Shown here in pieces: positions 50,334 to 59,306 of a stretch of 64,000 bases of DNA. The position numbers and the translations under genes were made by a program. The DNA is from Bosea sp. OAE506 (GTDB lineage Bacteria > Pseudomonadota > Alphaproteobacteria > Rhizobiales > Beijerinckiaceae), in assembly GCF_040546595.1 (NCBI RefSeq), contig NZ_JBEPOB010000001.1, positions 255,501 through 319,500 of the forward strand, read 5' to 3'. The notes below the pieces were generated by a model that did not search any database, had not been told where the DNA came from, and saw only the letters and a list, made by a program, of their open reading frames with translations. Numbering within the stretch: position 1 is the first letter of the stretch; every line of letters starts with the position of its first letter.

Positions 50334-51932
50334 ATGGATGGCCGCCGCCCGACGATCCAGTCCCGCCACGGCATGGTCGCCGCGGCCCATCCGCTCGCGG
50401 CCCAGGCAGGCGCGCGACTGCTGATCCAGGGCGGCAACGCGTTTGACGCGATTGCCGCCACCGCGGCGGCGCTGACCGTGGTCGAGCCCTTCATGTCGAG
50501 CCTGTCGGGCATGGGTTCGGCGACGCTCTGGTCGGCGGCGGAGGGCCGCGTCAGCGTGCTCGACTTCGTGCCGCCGATCCAGAAGAGCTTCCCGGCCGAG
50601 CGCTTCACGCAGCGCAGCGATCTCGAGCGCGGACCCCATGCCGTGGCGATGCCGGGAAACCTCGCCGGCTGGTGCGAACTCGTCTCGCGCCATGGCCGCA
50701 AGACGCTGGCCGAGGTCTTCGCGCCGGCGATCGCGCTGGCGCGAGACGGCTTCGCCCTCTCGGAATTCGGCGTCGCCGAGTTCAATGAACAGGCGCCGCT
50801 GCTGCAGGCCTGGACCGAGCTCTATCCCGGTTTCACGGCCAACTATCTGCCCGAGGGCGGCCCCGTCCGCGTCGGCCAGGTGCTGCGCCAGCCCGATCTC
50901 GCGACGACATTCACCGCCATCGCGGCGGAGGGTCCTGATCATCTCTATCGCGGCGCGCTGGGGCAGCGCATCGTCGCCCATCTGCGTTCGCTTGGCGGGT
51001 TGATGACGATGGAGGATCTCGCGGCGGTCGCACCGCGCTGGCGCGAGCCTTTTGCTGCCTCCTATCGCGGCCTGACCGTCCATGTGCCGCCGCCGCCCTG
51101 CGAGGCCTTCCAGTTCCTGCTAAGCCTGAAGATCCTCGAGGGCTGCGATCTCGGCGCCCTCGTCAAGGACGGGCCAGAGCATCTCGACCTCGTCTTCCGC
51201 GCGATCCGGCTGGCGGCGGGCGTCCGCATCGCCGCCAACAATCCCTCGCCCGATCGCCTCGCCGCCATCTTCACGGAGGATGCGCTGGCCGCGCTGCGCC
51301 GGCGCCTGATCGATGGCGCGCCGGTCGAGGGGCCCACGGAGCAATGGACGCCGCAGCAAGGCGAGGACCCGGCGCATACGACATCCTTCTCGGCGGCGGA
51401 TGCGGAGGGCAATCTGGTGTGCATCACCAACAGCCTCGGCAGCCCCTTCGGCAGCGGGATCGTGGTCCCCGGCACGGGCGTCTGCCTCAACAATTTCCTG
51501 TACTGGTCGGATGTCCAGACCGGCAGCCCGAACCGCTCCAAGCCCGGCGACGAACTGCCGATGTGCATGTCGCCCAGCCTGTCGACACGGGACGGCCGCC
51601 CCGTGCTCGCGCTCGGCACGCCGGGCAGCTACGGCATCATGCAGACGCAGACCCAGGCGATGGTGCAGCATCTCGATTTCGGCCTGCCGCTGCAGGATGC
51701 GATCGAGGCGCCGCGCGCCCGGCTCTGGGATGGGCGGGCGATCGAAGCCGAGAACCGGATTGCGCCGGATACGCTGGCCGAACTGCGCCGGCGCGGCCAC
51801 GCCATTACCGCCTTCGACACCGGCTGGACCATGCGCTGCGGCGGCATGCAGGCGGTGTCGGTCGACCCCGTCACCGGCGTGATGACCGGCGCGGCTGATC
51901 CGCGCCGGGATGGGTATGTCGTGGCGGTGTGA
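50334..51932 (+). CDS. Gamma-glutamyltransferase family protein
   Basis: This Ntn-hydrolase (532 residues) is related to gamma-glutamyltranspeptidases and acylases. It should autocleave before Thr349 in AHTTSFSAADAEGN; the usual TTH is TTS here. The N-terminal HGMVAAAHPLAAQAGARLL and GGNAFDAIAATAAAL are family hallmarks, as is LGTPGSYGIMQTQTQ in the small subunit. There is no signal peptide, so a cytoplasmic place is likely, unlike E. coli GGT. GAGGAGA precedes the ATG. It converges with the RidA gene nine bases on. Confidence 0.92.
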   Translation: MDGRRPTIQSRHGMVAAAHPLAAQAGARLLIQGGNAFDAIAATAAALTVVEPFMSSLSGMGSATLWSAAEGRVSVLDFVPPIQKSFPAERFTQRSDLERGPHAVAMPGNLAGWCELVSRHGRKTLAEVFAPAIALARDGFALSEFGVAEFNEQAPLLQAWTELYPGFTANYLPEGGPVRVGQVLRQPDLATTFTAIAAEGPDHLYRGALGQRIVAHLRSLGGLMTMEDLAAVAPRWREPFAASYRGLTVHVPPPPCEAFQFLLSLKILEGCDLGALVKDGPEHLDLVFRAIRLAAGVRIAANNPSPDRLAAIFTEDALAALRRRLIDGAPVEGPTEQWTPQQGEDPAHTTSFSAADAEGNLVCITNSLGSPFGSGIVVPGTGVCLNNFLYWSDVQTGSPNRSKPGDELPMCMSPSLSTRDGRPVLALGTPGSYGIMQTQTQAMVQHLDFGLPLQDAIEAPRARLWDGRAIEAENRIAPDTLAELRRRGHAITAFDTGWTMRCGGMQAVSVDPVTGVMTGAADPRRDGYVVAV

Positions 51933-51941
51933 GGGCTGCCC

Positions 51942-52286
51942 TCAGCCGCGGCTGGCGGTGCAGACGATCTCGATCAGCGCGCCGCCAAGATCGGCGACGC
52001 CGACGGTCGCGCGGGTTGGCAAGGCGTCGCCGAAGAACGCGGTCCAGACCGGGTCCATTTCCTTCTTGCCGGGCAGATCGGTGACGAAGATCGTCGCGGC
52101 GACGATCGCCTTGCGGTCGAGCCCGACCTCGCCGAGATAGCCCTCGATCTTGGTCAGGATGTTCTGGGTCTGCGGGCCCATCGACTGGGTGATGTCGTCG
52201 GCGATGCAGCCGCCGACGAAGACGAGGTTGCCGGCCTCGACGACGCGGTTCTGGATCGGGGTCTTGATGCTGCGCTTGATGGTCAT
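51942..52286 (-). CDS. RidA family protein
   Basis: RidA-type deaminase (114 residues) hydrolyses reactive enamine/imine products of amine and amino-acid oxidation. The start at 52286 follows GGAGAG. Family blocks are NRVVEAGNLVFVGGCIADD, QTQNILTKIEGYLGEVGLD and PTRATVGVADL. The usual catalytic Arg (position 105 in E. coli numbering) is not evident in this tail (LIEIVCTASRG), as in the Rid subfamilies. It is the last gene downstream of the amine oxidase cluster, separated by a palindromic repeat. Confidence 0.9.
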   Translation of the reverse strand: MTIKRSIKTPIQNRVVEAGNLVFVGGCIADDITQSMGPQTQNILTKIEGYLGEVGLDRKAIVAATIFVTDLPGKKEMDPVWTAFFGDALPTRATVGVADLGGALIEIVCTASRG

Positions 52287-52334
52287 GGTCTTCTCTCCTG
52301 CTTGGGACAAAGTGTGAGTGTAGGAAACCAGGGT

Positions 52335-52433
52335 GTCATCCCGGACAAGCCGCGTCAGCGGCGCCGATCCGGGATCCATTCCTGAACGGTTCCGGCATGG
52401 ATCCCGGGTCTCCCTGCGGTCGCCCGGGATGAC
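52335..52433. repeat. 99 bp intergenic palindromic element
   Basis: Outer arms GTCATCCCGG (52335-52344) and CCGGGATGAC (52424-52433) enclose inner arms CCGGGATCCAT (52369-52379) and ATGGATCCCGG (52397-52407). It folds as a nested cruciform. Such GTCATCCCGG units are frequent between genes in Rhizobiales. It lies between ridA and the oxidase gene at 52442, both on minus, and may affect mRNA decay at this junction. Confidence 0.8.
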
Positions 52434-52441
52434 GGCGGCGG

Positions 52442-53593
52442 TCAGTGAGCACTGTGGACAGCGCTCTCGGTCTCGGTCGCAAACCGAGCGATGCCGAGCC
52501 CGTCGATCGGGACGTTGCTCGAGCCGGTGGCGATGATCTCGGCCATCACGGCCCCGGCGCCCGGCCCGAGCTGGAAGCCATGGGCCGAAAAGCCGAACTG
52601 GTGGTAGACGCCCTCATGCTTCGCGCTCTTGCCGAAGACGGGCAGATCGTCGGGCATGCGCGCCTCGATGCCGGCCCAGGCGCGCAGGATCGGCGCCCCG
52701 CGCATGATCGGGAACAGGTCCCAGACCGTCTTGGCATTGGTCGCGAGCTTGCCCCAGTCGAGCACGGTGCGGTTCTCGTCGCGGATGGCGCGGCCGAGAT
52801 AGCCGCCGCCGATCAGCACCGTGCCGTTCTCGAACTGCTTGAAGGAGAGCTTGCGCTTGCGCAGGATCACCACCGGCTTGATGAAGGCCGGCATTCGCGC
52901 CGTGATCATCAGCATCGGCGCGATGACCTCGAGCGGCACCGGCTCAGCCAGGTCGGCGGCGATGCGGTCGGCCCAAGCACCCGCGGCATTGACGATGCGG
53001 GGGGCCAGGAAGGCGCCCTGGTCGGTCTCGACACGCCAGTTGCCGCCGTCGCGGGCGACGCGGGTGACACGCACGCCCTCGCGGATATCGGCGCCGAGAC
53101 TCTGCGCCTTGCGCTTGAAGGCTTGCGTTGCGCGTAAGGGGATCGCCGCGCCGTCGCGTCTTGAGACGACGCCGCCGGGGCAGGCGTCCGAGACCGCCGG
53201 CACGAGGCGGCGCAGTTCGGCCGCGTCGATGAGCTCCTCATGGTGGAAGCCGCGCAGGGTCAGGTCATCGACGCGGGCGCGGCAATTGCCGAGATCCTCC
53301 TCGTCCTCCGCGACCAGCACCTGCCCGTCGGAGGTAAAGCCGCAATCGTCGTCGACGAGGTCTTCGATCCGGTGCCAGAGCGCCATCGACGTGTTGGAGA
53401 GAGGAATCTCCGCGACATGGCGTGCCAGCTGGCGCACGCCGCCGGCATTGACGCCGGAGGCATGGCGTCCGGCATGGTCCTTCTCGATCAGGATGACCGA
53501 CAGCCCACGCATCGCGCAGTGCAACGCCGTCGAACAGCCATGAATGCCGCCACCGATGACGATGACGTCGGCGCTGCGGCGCCCTTCGCTCAC
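52442..53593 (-). CDS. FAD-dependent oxidoreductase, DAO/HcnC/OoxB type
   Basis: This flavoprotein (383 residues) of the D-amino-acid oxidase family carries the FAD fingerprint VIVIGGGIHGCSTALHCAMR, VSRRDGAAIPL and the C-terminal GVYHQFGFSAHGFQLGPGAG. Its place after a FAD/2Fe-2S protein and a small 2Fe-2S protein matches the HcnABC and opine oxidase Oox/Nox complexes, where this subunit oxidises the C-N bond. It overlaps the preceding gene by four bases. Confidence 0.9.
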   Translation of the reverse strand: MSEGRRSADVIVIGGGIHGCSTALHCAMRGLSVILIEKDHAGRHASGVNAGGVRQLARHVAEIPLSNTSMALWHRIEDLVDDDCGFTSDGQVLVAEDEEDLGNCRARVDDLTLRGFHHEELIDAAELRRLVPAVSDACPGGVVSRRDGAAIPLRATQAFKRKAQSLGADIREGVRVTRVARDGGNWRVETDQGAFLAPRIVNAAGAWADRIAADLAEPVPLEVIAPMLMITARMPAFIKPVVILRKRKLSFKQFENGTVLIGGGYLGRAIRDENRTVLDWGKLATNAKTVWDLFPIMRGAPILRAWAGIEARMPDDLPVFGKSAKHEGVYHQFGFSAHGFQLGPGAGAVMAEIIATGSSNVPIDGLGIARFATETESAVHSAH

Positions 53594-55038
53594 CGCACCA
53601 CCGCTTTGACGGCGGCGTCCGTCGGCGGCAGGGCTGCGAGTTCGGCGAGCGTCACCGGCTTCACCGGCGGGCGCAGCCGGTAGTAGCCGGTCTCCTCGGC
53701 CGAGACACCACGCTCCTGCGCGATCACCTCGACCACGGTCGGGCCACAGAGGCGACCCTGGCAGGGGCCCATGCCGCAGCGCAGGAAGGCCTTCATCTGG
53801 TTGGGGCCGGTGACGCCGAGGCGCCGCGCCGTATCGCGGATCTGGCCGGCCGTGACCTCCTCGCAGCGGCAGACGATGGTCTCATCCGCCGGGGGCGCGA
53901 GGAACTGCGGCGCCGGGCGATAGAGCAGGTCGAGGAAACGCCGCCCGCGCAGGCTGCGGGCGAGTTCGGCCTGCGTGGGAGCGGCCTTCTCGTTGCGCTG
54001 CGCTTCCGAGATCCGGCCGAGCCGGCGCGCGGCGTCGAGCGCAGCGATCTCGCCGCGCAGCGCCGCGCTCTCGGCGCCGCCGATCCCCGCCCCGTCGCCG
54101 GCAATCGCGATGCCGGGGATCGAGGACGCGAACCAGTCATCCACCGTCGGCGTCCAGCAATGCTGAACCGTGTCGAAATGCTGCGCGCAGCCGGCTGCGT
54201 TGGCGAGGTTGATGCCGGGAATGACGCCCTGGTGCAGCAGCAGCGCGTCGCAGGGGATAGTCTCGGTCGCCCCTCCACGCGTCACCATCACGCCGGTGAG
54301 CGTGCCGGAGCCTTCGGCCGCCAGCGCAGTAACGCCGGTTTTGAACGGCAGCTTGCCCCGCGCCGCCGCCATCAGCTTCAGGCCCTTGGCGAGATAGGGC
54401 GAGCGCAGGAAATCGGGTAACGCGGCTATAGCCGTCAGCCAGTTGCGGCGCGGCGTCGTGTCGAGCACCGCGACGATGTTGGCGCCGGCCGCCGCGAGCT
54501 GGCCGGCGAGCAGATAGAGCAAGGGGCCGCAGCCGGCGATCACGGTGCGGCCGCTCGGCACGAGGCCCGAGGCCTTGAGCGCGATCTGGGCGGCGCCCGC
54601 GGTCATCACGCCCGGCAGGGTCCAGCCCGGGATCGGAAAGGGCCGCTCCTGCGCGCCCGTCGCCAGGATGACCTGACCGGCGGAAATCAGCCGCGCCTGG
54701 CCGGCGAGCGAGAGGCCGAGTTCGACACCGCCGGCCTCGTCGGGCGCGACCGACCAGACGGTGCAGCCCGGCGCATAGGCGGTTGTCGTCGGCTTGAGCC
54801 GCTCGGCCAGCGCCCCGCCCTTCCAATAGTCCTCGCCCAGCACGGCGCGCGGCGTGACCGGCGTCGTGGTGATGGCGCGGTAGATCTGGCCGCCCGGCGC
54901 CGGGTTCTCGTCGGCGAGCAGCACGGAGAGGCCCAGTTCGGCCGCGCGCGCGGCGGCGGCGAGCCCGGCCGGGCCGGCGCCGACCACCGCGATATCGTAA
55001 TGCTCGGCGACCTGGCCGATGGTCTCGATTGTGATCAT
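53590..55038 (-). CDS. FAD/NAD(P) oxidoreductase with [2Fe-2S] C-terminal domain, HcnB/OoxA type
   Basis: This subunit (482 residues) has the Rossmann fold AVVGAGPAGLAAAARAAE, LATGAQERPFPIPGWTLPGV and the second nucleotide site VIAGCGPLLYLLAGQLAA. A C-terminal BFD-like domain holds four Cys ligands: IVCRCEEVTAGQ and CGMGPCQGRLCGP. It is the electron-transfer middle of an HcnABC or opine-oxidase complex. The ATG at 55038 overlaps the small 2Fe-2S gene by four bases. Confidence 0.91.
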   Translation of the reverse strand: MITIETIGQVAEHYDIAVVGAGPAGLAAAARAAELGLSVLLADENPAPGGQIYRAITTTPVTPRAVLGEDYWKGGALAERLKPTTTAYAPGCTVWSVAPDEAGGVELGLSLAGQARLISAGQVILATGAQERPFPIPGWTLPGVMTAGAAQIALKASGLVPSGRTVIAGCGPLLYLLAGQLAAAGANIVAVLDTTPRRNWLTAIAALPDFLRSPYLAKGLKLMAAARGKLPFKTGVTALAAEGSGTLTGVMVTRGGATETIPCDALLLHQGVIPGINLANAAGCAQHFDTVQHCWTPTVDDWFASSIPGIAIAGDGAGIGGAESAALRGEIAALDAARRLGRISEAQRNEKAAPTQAELARSLRGRRFLDLLYRPAPQFLAPPADETIVCRCEEVTAGQIRDTARRLGVTGPNQMKAFLRCGMGPCQGRLCGPTVVEVIAQERGVSAEETGYYRLRPPVKPVTLAELAALPPTDAAVKAVVR

Positions 55039-55343
55039 GACTGGGCCCCATCGGGATGGCGGCGCCCGGCCTGGGTTTCGATCCGCATGCCCTCGCGCAG
55101 CGGCACGAGGCAGCCCTGGCGGTTGCCGACGCCGTCGATGACGACGAGGCAGTCGAAGCAGACGCCCATCATGCAATAGGGGCCGCGATCTGCACCCGAG
55201 ACCGGCGTCTGGCGACAGGCCTGGACGCCATTGGCGAGAAGGGCTGCCGCGACCGTGTCACCGGCGCGCGCCGTCAGGGCACGCCCGTCGAAGGTGAAGC
55301 CGAGCGCATCGGCCGCCTTCACCTCATGCATGGGCCGGAACAT
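55035..55343 (-). CDS. (2Fe-2S)-binding protein, HcnA/OoxX-like
   Basis: This small ferredoxin-like subunit (102 residues) has FDGRALTARAGDTVAAALLA and ligands Cys57, 62, 65 and 78 (YCMMGVCFDCLVVIDG, GCLVPLREGM). It starts at 55343 after GGAGG; that start lies inside the end of the upstream oxidase gene (20-base overlap). It completes the three-part dehydrogenase with the two FAD subunits downstream. Confidence 0.9.
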   Translation of the reverse strand: MFRPMHEVKAADALGFTFDGRALTARAGDTVAAALLANGVQACRQTPVSGADRGPYCMMGVCFDCLVVIDGVGNRQGCLVPLREGMRIETQAGRRHPDGAQS

Positions 55344-56457
55344 GGAACCTCCGTGCGGAAAAGGCATCGAGCGTGTCGGGCAGGCCGCCCGCGAGAATGG
55401 CAGGCGCCAGCGTCAGGACGTGGTTGGCGGCCAGCGTCACGCCGGAATGGCAGGTGACGACGAAGGCACCGGGGTGGCTGAGCGACTGGTCGTAGATCGG
55501 GAAGCCATCCGGGCTCATCACCCGCAGCGCCGACCAAGAGCGCACGACATTAAGGCCGGCCAGGCGCGGGAACATGCGGACCGCGCGCTCGGCCATCACC
55601 GAGAGGATCGGCTGGCGCACGACCGTGTCGAACCCGCGATCCTCCTGGCTGTCGCCGATCATGATGCCGCCCTCGTCGGTCTGGCGGATGGTCACCATCG
55701 GGTTGTGCAGGAAGGCGTCGGTCTTCTCGGTGACGATGATCTGGCCCTTGCTCGGCTTCACCGGCGCATCAAGCCCGACCATGGGCGCGAGCCGCGCATT
55801 GCCGAGGCCGGCCGCGAGCACGACCTTGCCCGCCGCGATCTCACCGAAGGCCCCCTTCAGCCGGAAGCCGCCGTCGCTTTGTGTGATGCTGTCGACCGTG
55901 CAGTTGGGGCGGTAATCGACGCCGCGACGCTGCGTGGCCTCGTGCAGCGCGCGGAACAGCTTCAGCGAATTCACATGGCCGTCGAGCGGGCTGTAGACCG
56001 AACCGACGACATCGGGGCCAATATCCGGCAGGCGGCGCTTGGTCTCGTCATGATCGAGGATCTCGTAGGGGAAATCGCTCAGCGACATCTGGTTGTGCAG
56101 CCGCAGCATGGTCTGGCGGCGCTGCTCCAGCTCGGCCTCGGACAGGCAGAGCATGAAGCCGCCGGGCTGGCTGTGGGCGACGTCGATGCCGGTCTCCTCT
56201 GCGAGCACGCCGGCGAGCTGGTGCCATTGCTCGGCGGAGCGGCGCGACCACATCGCGTATTCGGGCATGCCCAGCCCCTTGGACTGGACCCAGACCAGCG
56301 CGAAATTCCCACGCGAGGCGCGGAAGGCGACGTCGCCCTCGTCGAGGATGGTGACGCGGGCGCCGCCGCTCGCCAGGCCGAGTGCCATGGCGCCACCAAC
56401 GACTCCACCGCCGACGACGACGATGTCGGCTTCCGATGACAATGCTGAGGTGGTCAC
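55324..56457 (-). CDS. FAD-dependent oxidoreductase (DAO family), second copy
   Basis: This flavoprotein (377 residues) belongs to the glycine/D-amino-acid oxidase family: IVVVGGGVVGGAMALGLAS, SRGNFALVWVQSKG and the late SWSALRVMSPDGFPIYDQS with HSGVTLAANH. It differs clearly from the HcnC-like copy at 52442, so the operon has two amine-oxidising subunits. They may act on successive substrates, or pair with the same electron-transfer proteins. It starts five bases after the permease gene. Confidence 0.9.
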   Translation of the reverse strand: MTTSALSSEADIVVVGGGVVGGAMALGLASGGARVTILDEGDVAFRASRGNFALVWVQSKGLGMPEYAMWSRRSAEQWHQLAGVLAEETGIDVAHSQPGGFMLCLSEAELEQRRQTMLRLHNQMSLSDFPYEILDHDETKRRLPDIGPDVVGSVYSPLDGHVNSLKLFRALHEATQRRGVDYRPNCTVDSITQSDGGFRLKGAFGEIAAGKVVLAAGLGNARLAPMVGLDAPVKPSKGQIIVTEKTDAFLHNPMVTIRQTDEGGIMIGDSQEDRGFDTVVRQPILSVMAERAVRMFPRLAGLNVVRSWSALRVMSPDGFPIYDQSLSHPGAFVVTCHSGVTLAANHVLTLAPAILAGGLPDTLDAFSARRFHVPAHA

Positions 56458-56462
56458 GTCTG

Positions 56463-57263
56463 TCAGCCCTTTCCGGATCCGACGAAGAGGCGGTCGAGCC
56501 CGAACAACCGGTCGAGCGCGAAGAGCAGGATCGCGGTCATGGCGATCAGGCAGGCGGAGACCGCCGCGATCAGCGGGTCGATATTGTCCTGGATGTAGAG
56601 GAACATGCGCACCGGCAGCGTCACGGTCGCCGGCGAGGCAATGAACACGGTCATCGTCACCTCGTCGAAGGAGTTGATCGCCGCCAAGAGCCAGCCCGAA
56701 ACGACGCCGGGCAGGATCAGCGGAAGCGTCACCCGGCGAAACACCGTGGTCGTCCCGGCGCCCAGCGAGATCGCGGCGTGCTCGATGCGCCGGTCGATGC
56801 CGTAGGAGGCGGCCAGCACCAGCCGCAGCGCGAAGGGGATGATGACGATGATGTGGCTCAGCACCAGGCCGACGAACGAGCCGGAGATGCCGATCTGCGT
56901 GAAGAAGCGCAGGAAGGCGATGCCGAGCACCACATGCGGCACCATCAGCGGCGACATGAACAGCGCCGTGATCGCCTCGCGACCGGGGAAGCGGTAGCGC
57001 GCGATGGCAAGCGCGGCGGGCATTGCCAGCATGATCGCGATGGTGGAGGAGAGCGCCGCCAGCCAGAGCGAGTCGCGGAAGGCGCGGATGAACTCGGGAT
57101 AGTCGAAGATCGCCTTGAACCAGCGCAGGCTGGGGCCGCGCGTCGGCAGCGAGAGATAGCCCTCGGGCGTGAAGGCGACGACGCAGACGATCAGCAGCGG
57201 CGCCAGCATGAAGACGATGAAGAGGCCGTGGAAGATCAGCGCGGGGATGCCGTTGCGTCTCAT
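56463..57263 (-). CDS. ABC permease, PotC type
   Basis: This inner-membrane permease (266 residues, six helices) belongs to the spermidine/putrescine class. The coupling motif is EHAAISLGAGTTTVFRRVTL followed by PLILPGVVSG. FTPEGYLSLPTRGPSLRWF near the N-terminus is typical of PotC. Its start overlaps the PotB-type stop by four bases. Confidence 0.93.
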   Translation of the reverse strand: MRRNGIPALIFHGLFIVFMLAPLLIVCVVAFTPEGYLSLPTRGPSLRWFKAIFDYPEFIRAFRDSLWLAALSSTIAIMLAMPAALAIARYRFPGREAITALFMSPLMVPHVVLGIAFLRFFTQIGISGSFVGLVLSHIIVIIPFALRLVLAASYGIDRRIEHAAISLGAGTTTVFRRVTLPLILPGVVSGWLLAAINSFDEVTMTVFIASPATVTLPVRMFLYIQDNIDPLIAAVSACLIAMTAILLFALDRLFGLDRLFVGSGKG

Positions 57264-58126
57264 TCGAACACCTGTGCGTAGCGGCGCTCGATCAGCCGGT
57301 TGGAGCCGACGGTGATCAACACGAGCGCGACGAGCAGCAGCGTCGCCACCGCGGCGCCGAGCGGCCAGTTCAGCGTGTTCAGGAACTCGTCATAGGCCAG
57401 CGTCGAGGCGACCTTCAGACGGCGGCCGCCGATAATCGCCGGCGAGGCGAAGGCGCTCGCCGCCAGCGCGAAGACGATGATCGAACCCGAGAGGATGCCC
57501 GGCACGATCTGCGGCAGGATCACGCGCCGCCAGATCGTGGCACGGCCGGCGCCCAGCGACAGCGCGGCATTCTCGATCTGCGGGTCGAGCCGCTGCAGCG
57601 AGGCCCAGACGGCGAGGATCATGAAGGGGATCAGCACATGGATCAGCGCGATGACGACGCCGGTCTCGGTGAACATGAACTCGAGCGGCGTCTTGATCAG
57701 TCCGAGCGCGATCAGGCCCTGGTTGACGAGGCCGGTCGAGCCGAGGAGCAAGGCCCAGCCGAGCGTGCGCGCCACGACCGAGACCAGGAGCGGGCCGATG
57801 ATCGCGAGCAGGAAGGCACTGCGCCAGGCCGGCGACATGCGGTTGAGGATATAGGCCTCGGGAACGCCGATGACGATCGCCGCCAGTGTGACCAGGATCG
57901 CGATGCGGAAGGTCCGCATGAAGATTTCGAAGAAGTAGGAATCGGTGAAGACCTCGATCCAGTTCTTCAGCGTGAACTCCGGAACGATGCCCTTGTACTG
58001 CCCCCAGTCGTAGAAGGAGAGCAGCACGGTCATGCCCAGCGGGATGATCACCAGCCCGAGGAAGACCAGCAGCGCCGGCCCGGTCAGCAGGAAGGGCGCG
58101 CTGCGCTGCGTGACGACGCCGCTCAT
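57260..58126 (-). CDS. ABC permease, PotB type
   Basis: This permease (288 residues) is the partner of the PotC-type gene. It has six helices and the coupling motif ENAALSLGAGRATIWRRVIL. YDWGQYKGIVPEFTLKNW and AYILNRMSPAWRSAFLLAII are typical of the class. Overlaps of four bases on both sides tie it to the ATPase and second permease. Confidence 0.93.
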   Translation of the reverse strand: MSGVVTQRSAPFLLTGPALLVFLGLVIIPLGMTVLLSFYDWGQYKGIVPEFTLKNWIEVFTDSYFFEIFMRTFRIAILVTLAAIVIGVPEAYILNRMSPAWRSAFLLAIIGPLLVSVVARTLGWALLLGSTGLVNQGLIALGLIKTPLEFMFTETGVVIALIHVLIPFMILAVWASLQRLDPQIENAALSLGAGRATIWRRVILPQIVPGILSGSIIVFALAASAFASPAIIGGRRLKVASTLAYDEFLNTLNWPLGAAVATLLLVALVLITVGSNRLIERRYAQVFE

Positions 58127-59166
58127 GCCGCCGCTCCGGCCGGCAGGAGGGCCGCGTCGGCGGCCGAGAAGCGCAGCCGCACCGTCTCGCCCTCGCCCGG
58201 CACCGCAGCACCGTCATTGCCGCGCATCAGGGTGAGCGCGCCCGCCGCGCTCTCGGCGGTCAGCAGCCAGTGCGTGCCCTGGAAGACGCGCCCCTTGATG
58301 CGGGCCTCGAGGCCCGGCTCGCCGGCCGGCGCGAAGGTCAGGCGCTCGGGCCGGACCGCGAGGTTCAGCGGCCCCTTTCCGGCACCCGGCAGCGGCAAGA
58401 CGAGGCCGCCGACGGTGACCGCGCCCTGCCCGTCGCCGGTGGCGGCGAGAACATTGGTCTTGCCGAGGAAACTCGCGACGAAGGCGCTGGCCGGCCGGTC
58501 ATAGACCTCGTGGGGTGCGCCGATCTGCTCGATGCGGCCCTGGTTCATCAGCACGATGCGGTCGGATAGCGCCATCGCCTCGTGCTGGTCATGGGTGACG
58601 AGGATCGTGGTGGTACCGACGGAGCGCTGGATCTGGCGCAGCTCGCTTTGCATTTCCTCGCGCAGCTTGGCGTCGAGATTGGAGAGCGGCTCGTCGAGGA
58701 GAAGCAGCGCCGGCTTGATCACCAGGGCGCGGGCCAGCGCCACGCGTTGCTGCTGGCCGCCCGACATTCGGCGCGGATAGCGATCGGCGAAGCCCTTGAG
58801 GCCGACGAGTTCCATCGCCTCCTGCGTACGCCGGTCGCGATCGGCCTTGGGCACGTCGCGCATTTCGAGCCCGAAGGCGATGTTCTCCGCGACCGTCATG
58901 TGCGGAAACAGCGCATAGCTCTGGAAGACGATGCCGAGACCACGCTTGTTGGGCGCCACCGAGACGAGATCGGCGCCGTCGAGCCGGATGCCGCCCTGGT
59001 CGACATCGACGAAGCCGGCGATCATCTGCAGCGTCGTGGTCTTGCCGCAGCCCGAGGGGCCGAGCAGCGAGACGAATTCACCGCGCTCGACGGAGAGGTT
59101 CATGGCGTCGACGGCGGTGAAGCCGCCGAAGCGCTTGGTCAGGCCGTCGAGGACGAGGTGGGACAT
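58123..59166 (-). CDS. ABC ATPase, PotA type
   Basis: This importer ATPase (347 residues) has Walker A GPSGCGKTTTLQ, signature MSGGQQQRVALARAL, Walker B LLLLDEPLSNLD and a C-terminal TOBE regulatory domain after residue 240 (PASAFVASFLGKTNVLAATG). This is standard for polyamine, iron and opine importers. It precedes the permeases and follows the receptor gene across a 140-base gap holding a palindromic element. Confidence 0.95.
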   Translation of the reverse strand: MSHLVLDGLTKRFGGFTAVDAMNLSVERGEFVSLLGPSGCGKTTTLQMIAGFVDVDQGGIRLDGADLVSVAPNKRGLGIVFQSYALFPHMTVAENIAFGLEMRDVPKADRDRRTQEAMELVGLKGFADRYPRRMSGGQQQRVALARALVIKPALLLLDEPLSNLDAKLREEMQSELRQIQRSVGTTTILVTHDQHEAMALSDRIVLMNQGRIEQIGAPHEVYDRPASAFVASFLGKTNVLAATGDGQGAVTVGGLVLPLPGAGKGPLNLAVRPERLTFAPAGEPGLEARIKGRVFQGTHWLLTAESAAGALTLMRGNDGAAVPGEGETVRLRFSAADAALLPAGAAA

Positions 59167-59200
59167 GGGGCTTTCGAAGGTTTCTGCTCAAAGATCGGGC

Positions 59201-59297
59201 GTCATGGTCGGGCCTTGCCCCGACCATCTCAGGACGTCTGGACGAGATGCTCGTCACCCGATTCTCGGGTCGCCGCTTCGTGGCGCCCGAGAAGGAC
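59201..59297. repeat. Triple-hairpin palindromic element between receptor and ATPase genes
   Basis: Three hairpins follow each other: ATGGTCGGG/CCCGACCAT (59204-59227), GACGAG/CTCGTC (59241-59255) and TTCTCGGG/CCCGAGAA (59262-59293). Composite elements of this kind are repeated in Rhizobiales genomes. Its place directly after the receptor gene in the operon suggests a decay barrier that favours receptor mRNA over the membrane parts. Confidence 0.75.
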
Positions 59298-59306
59298 GGG
59301 TGGAGC

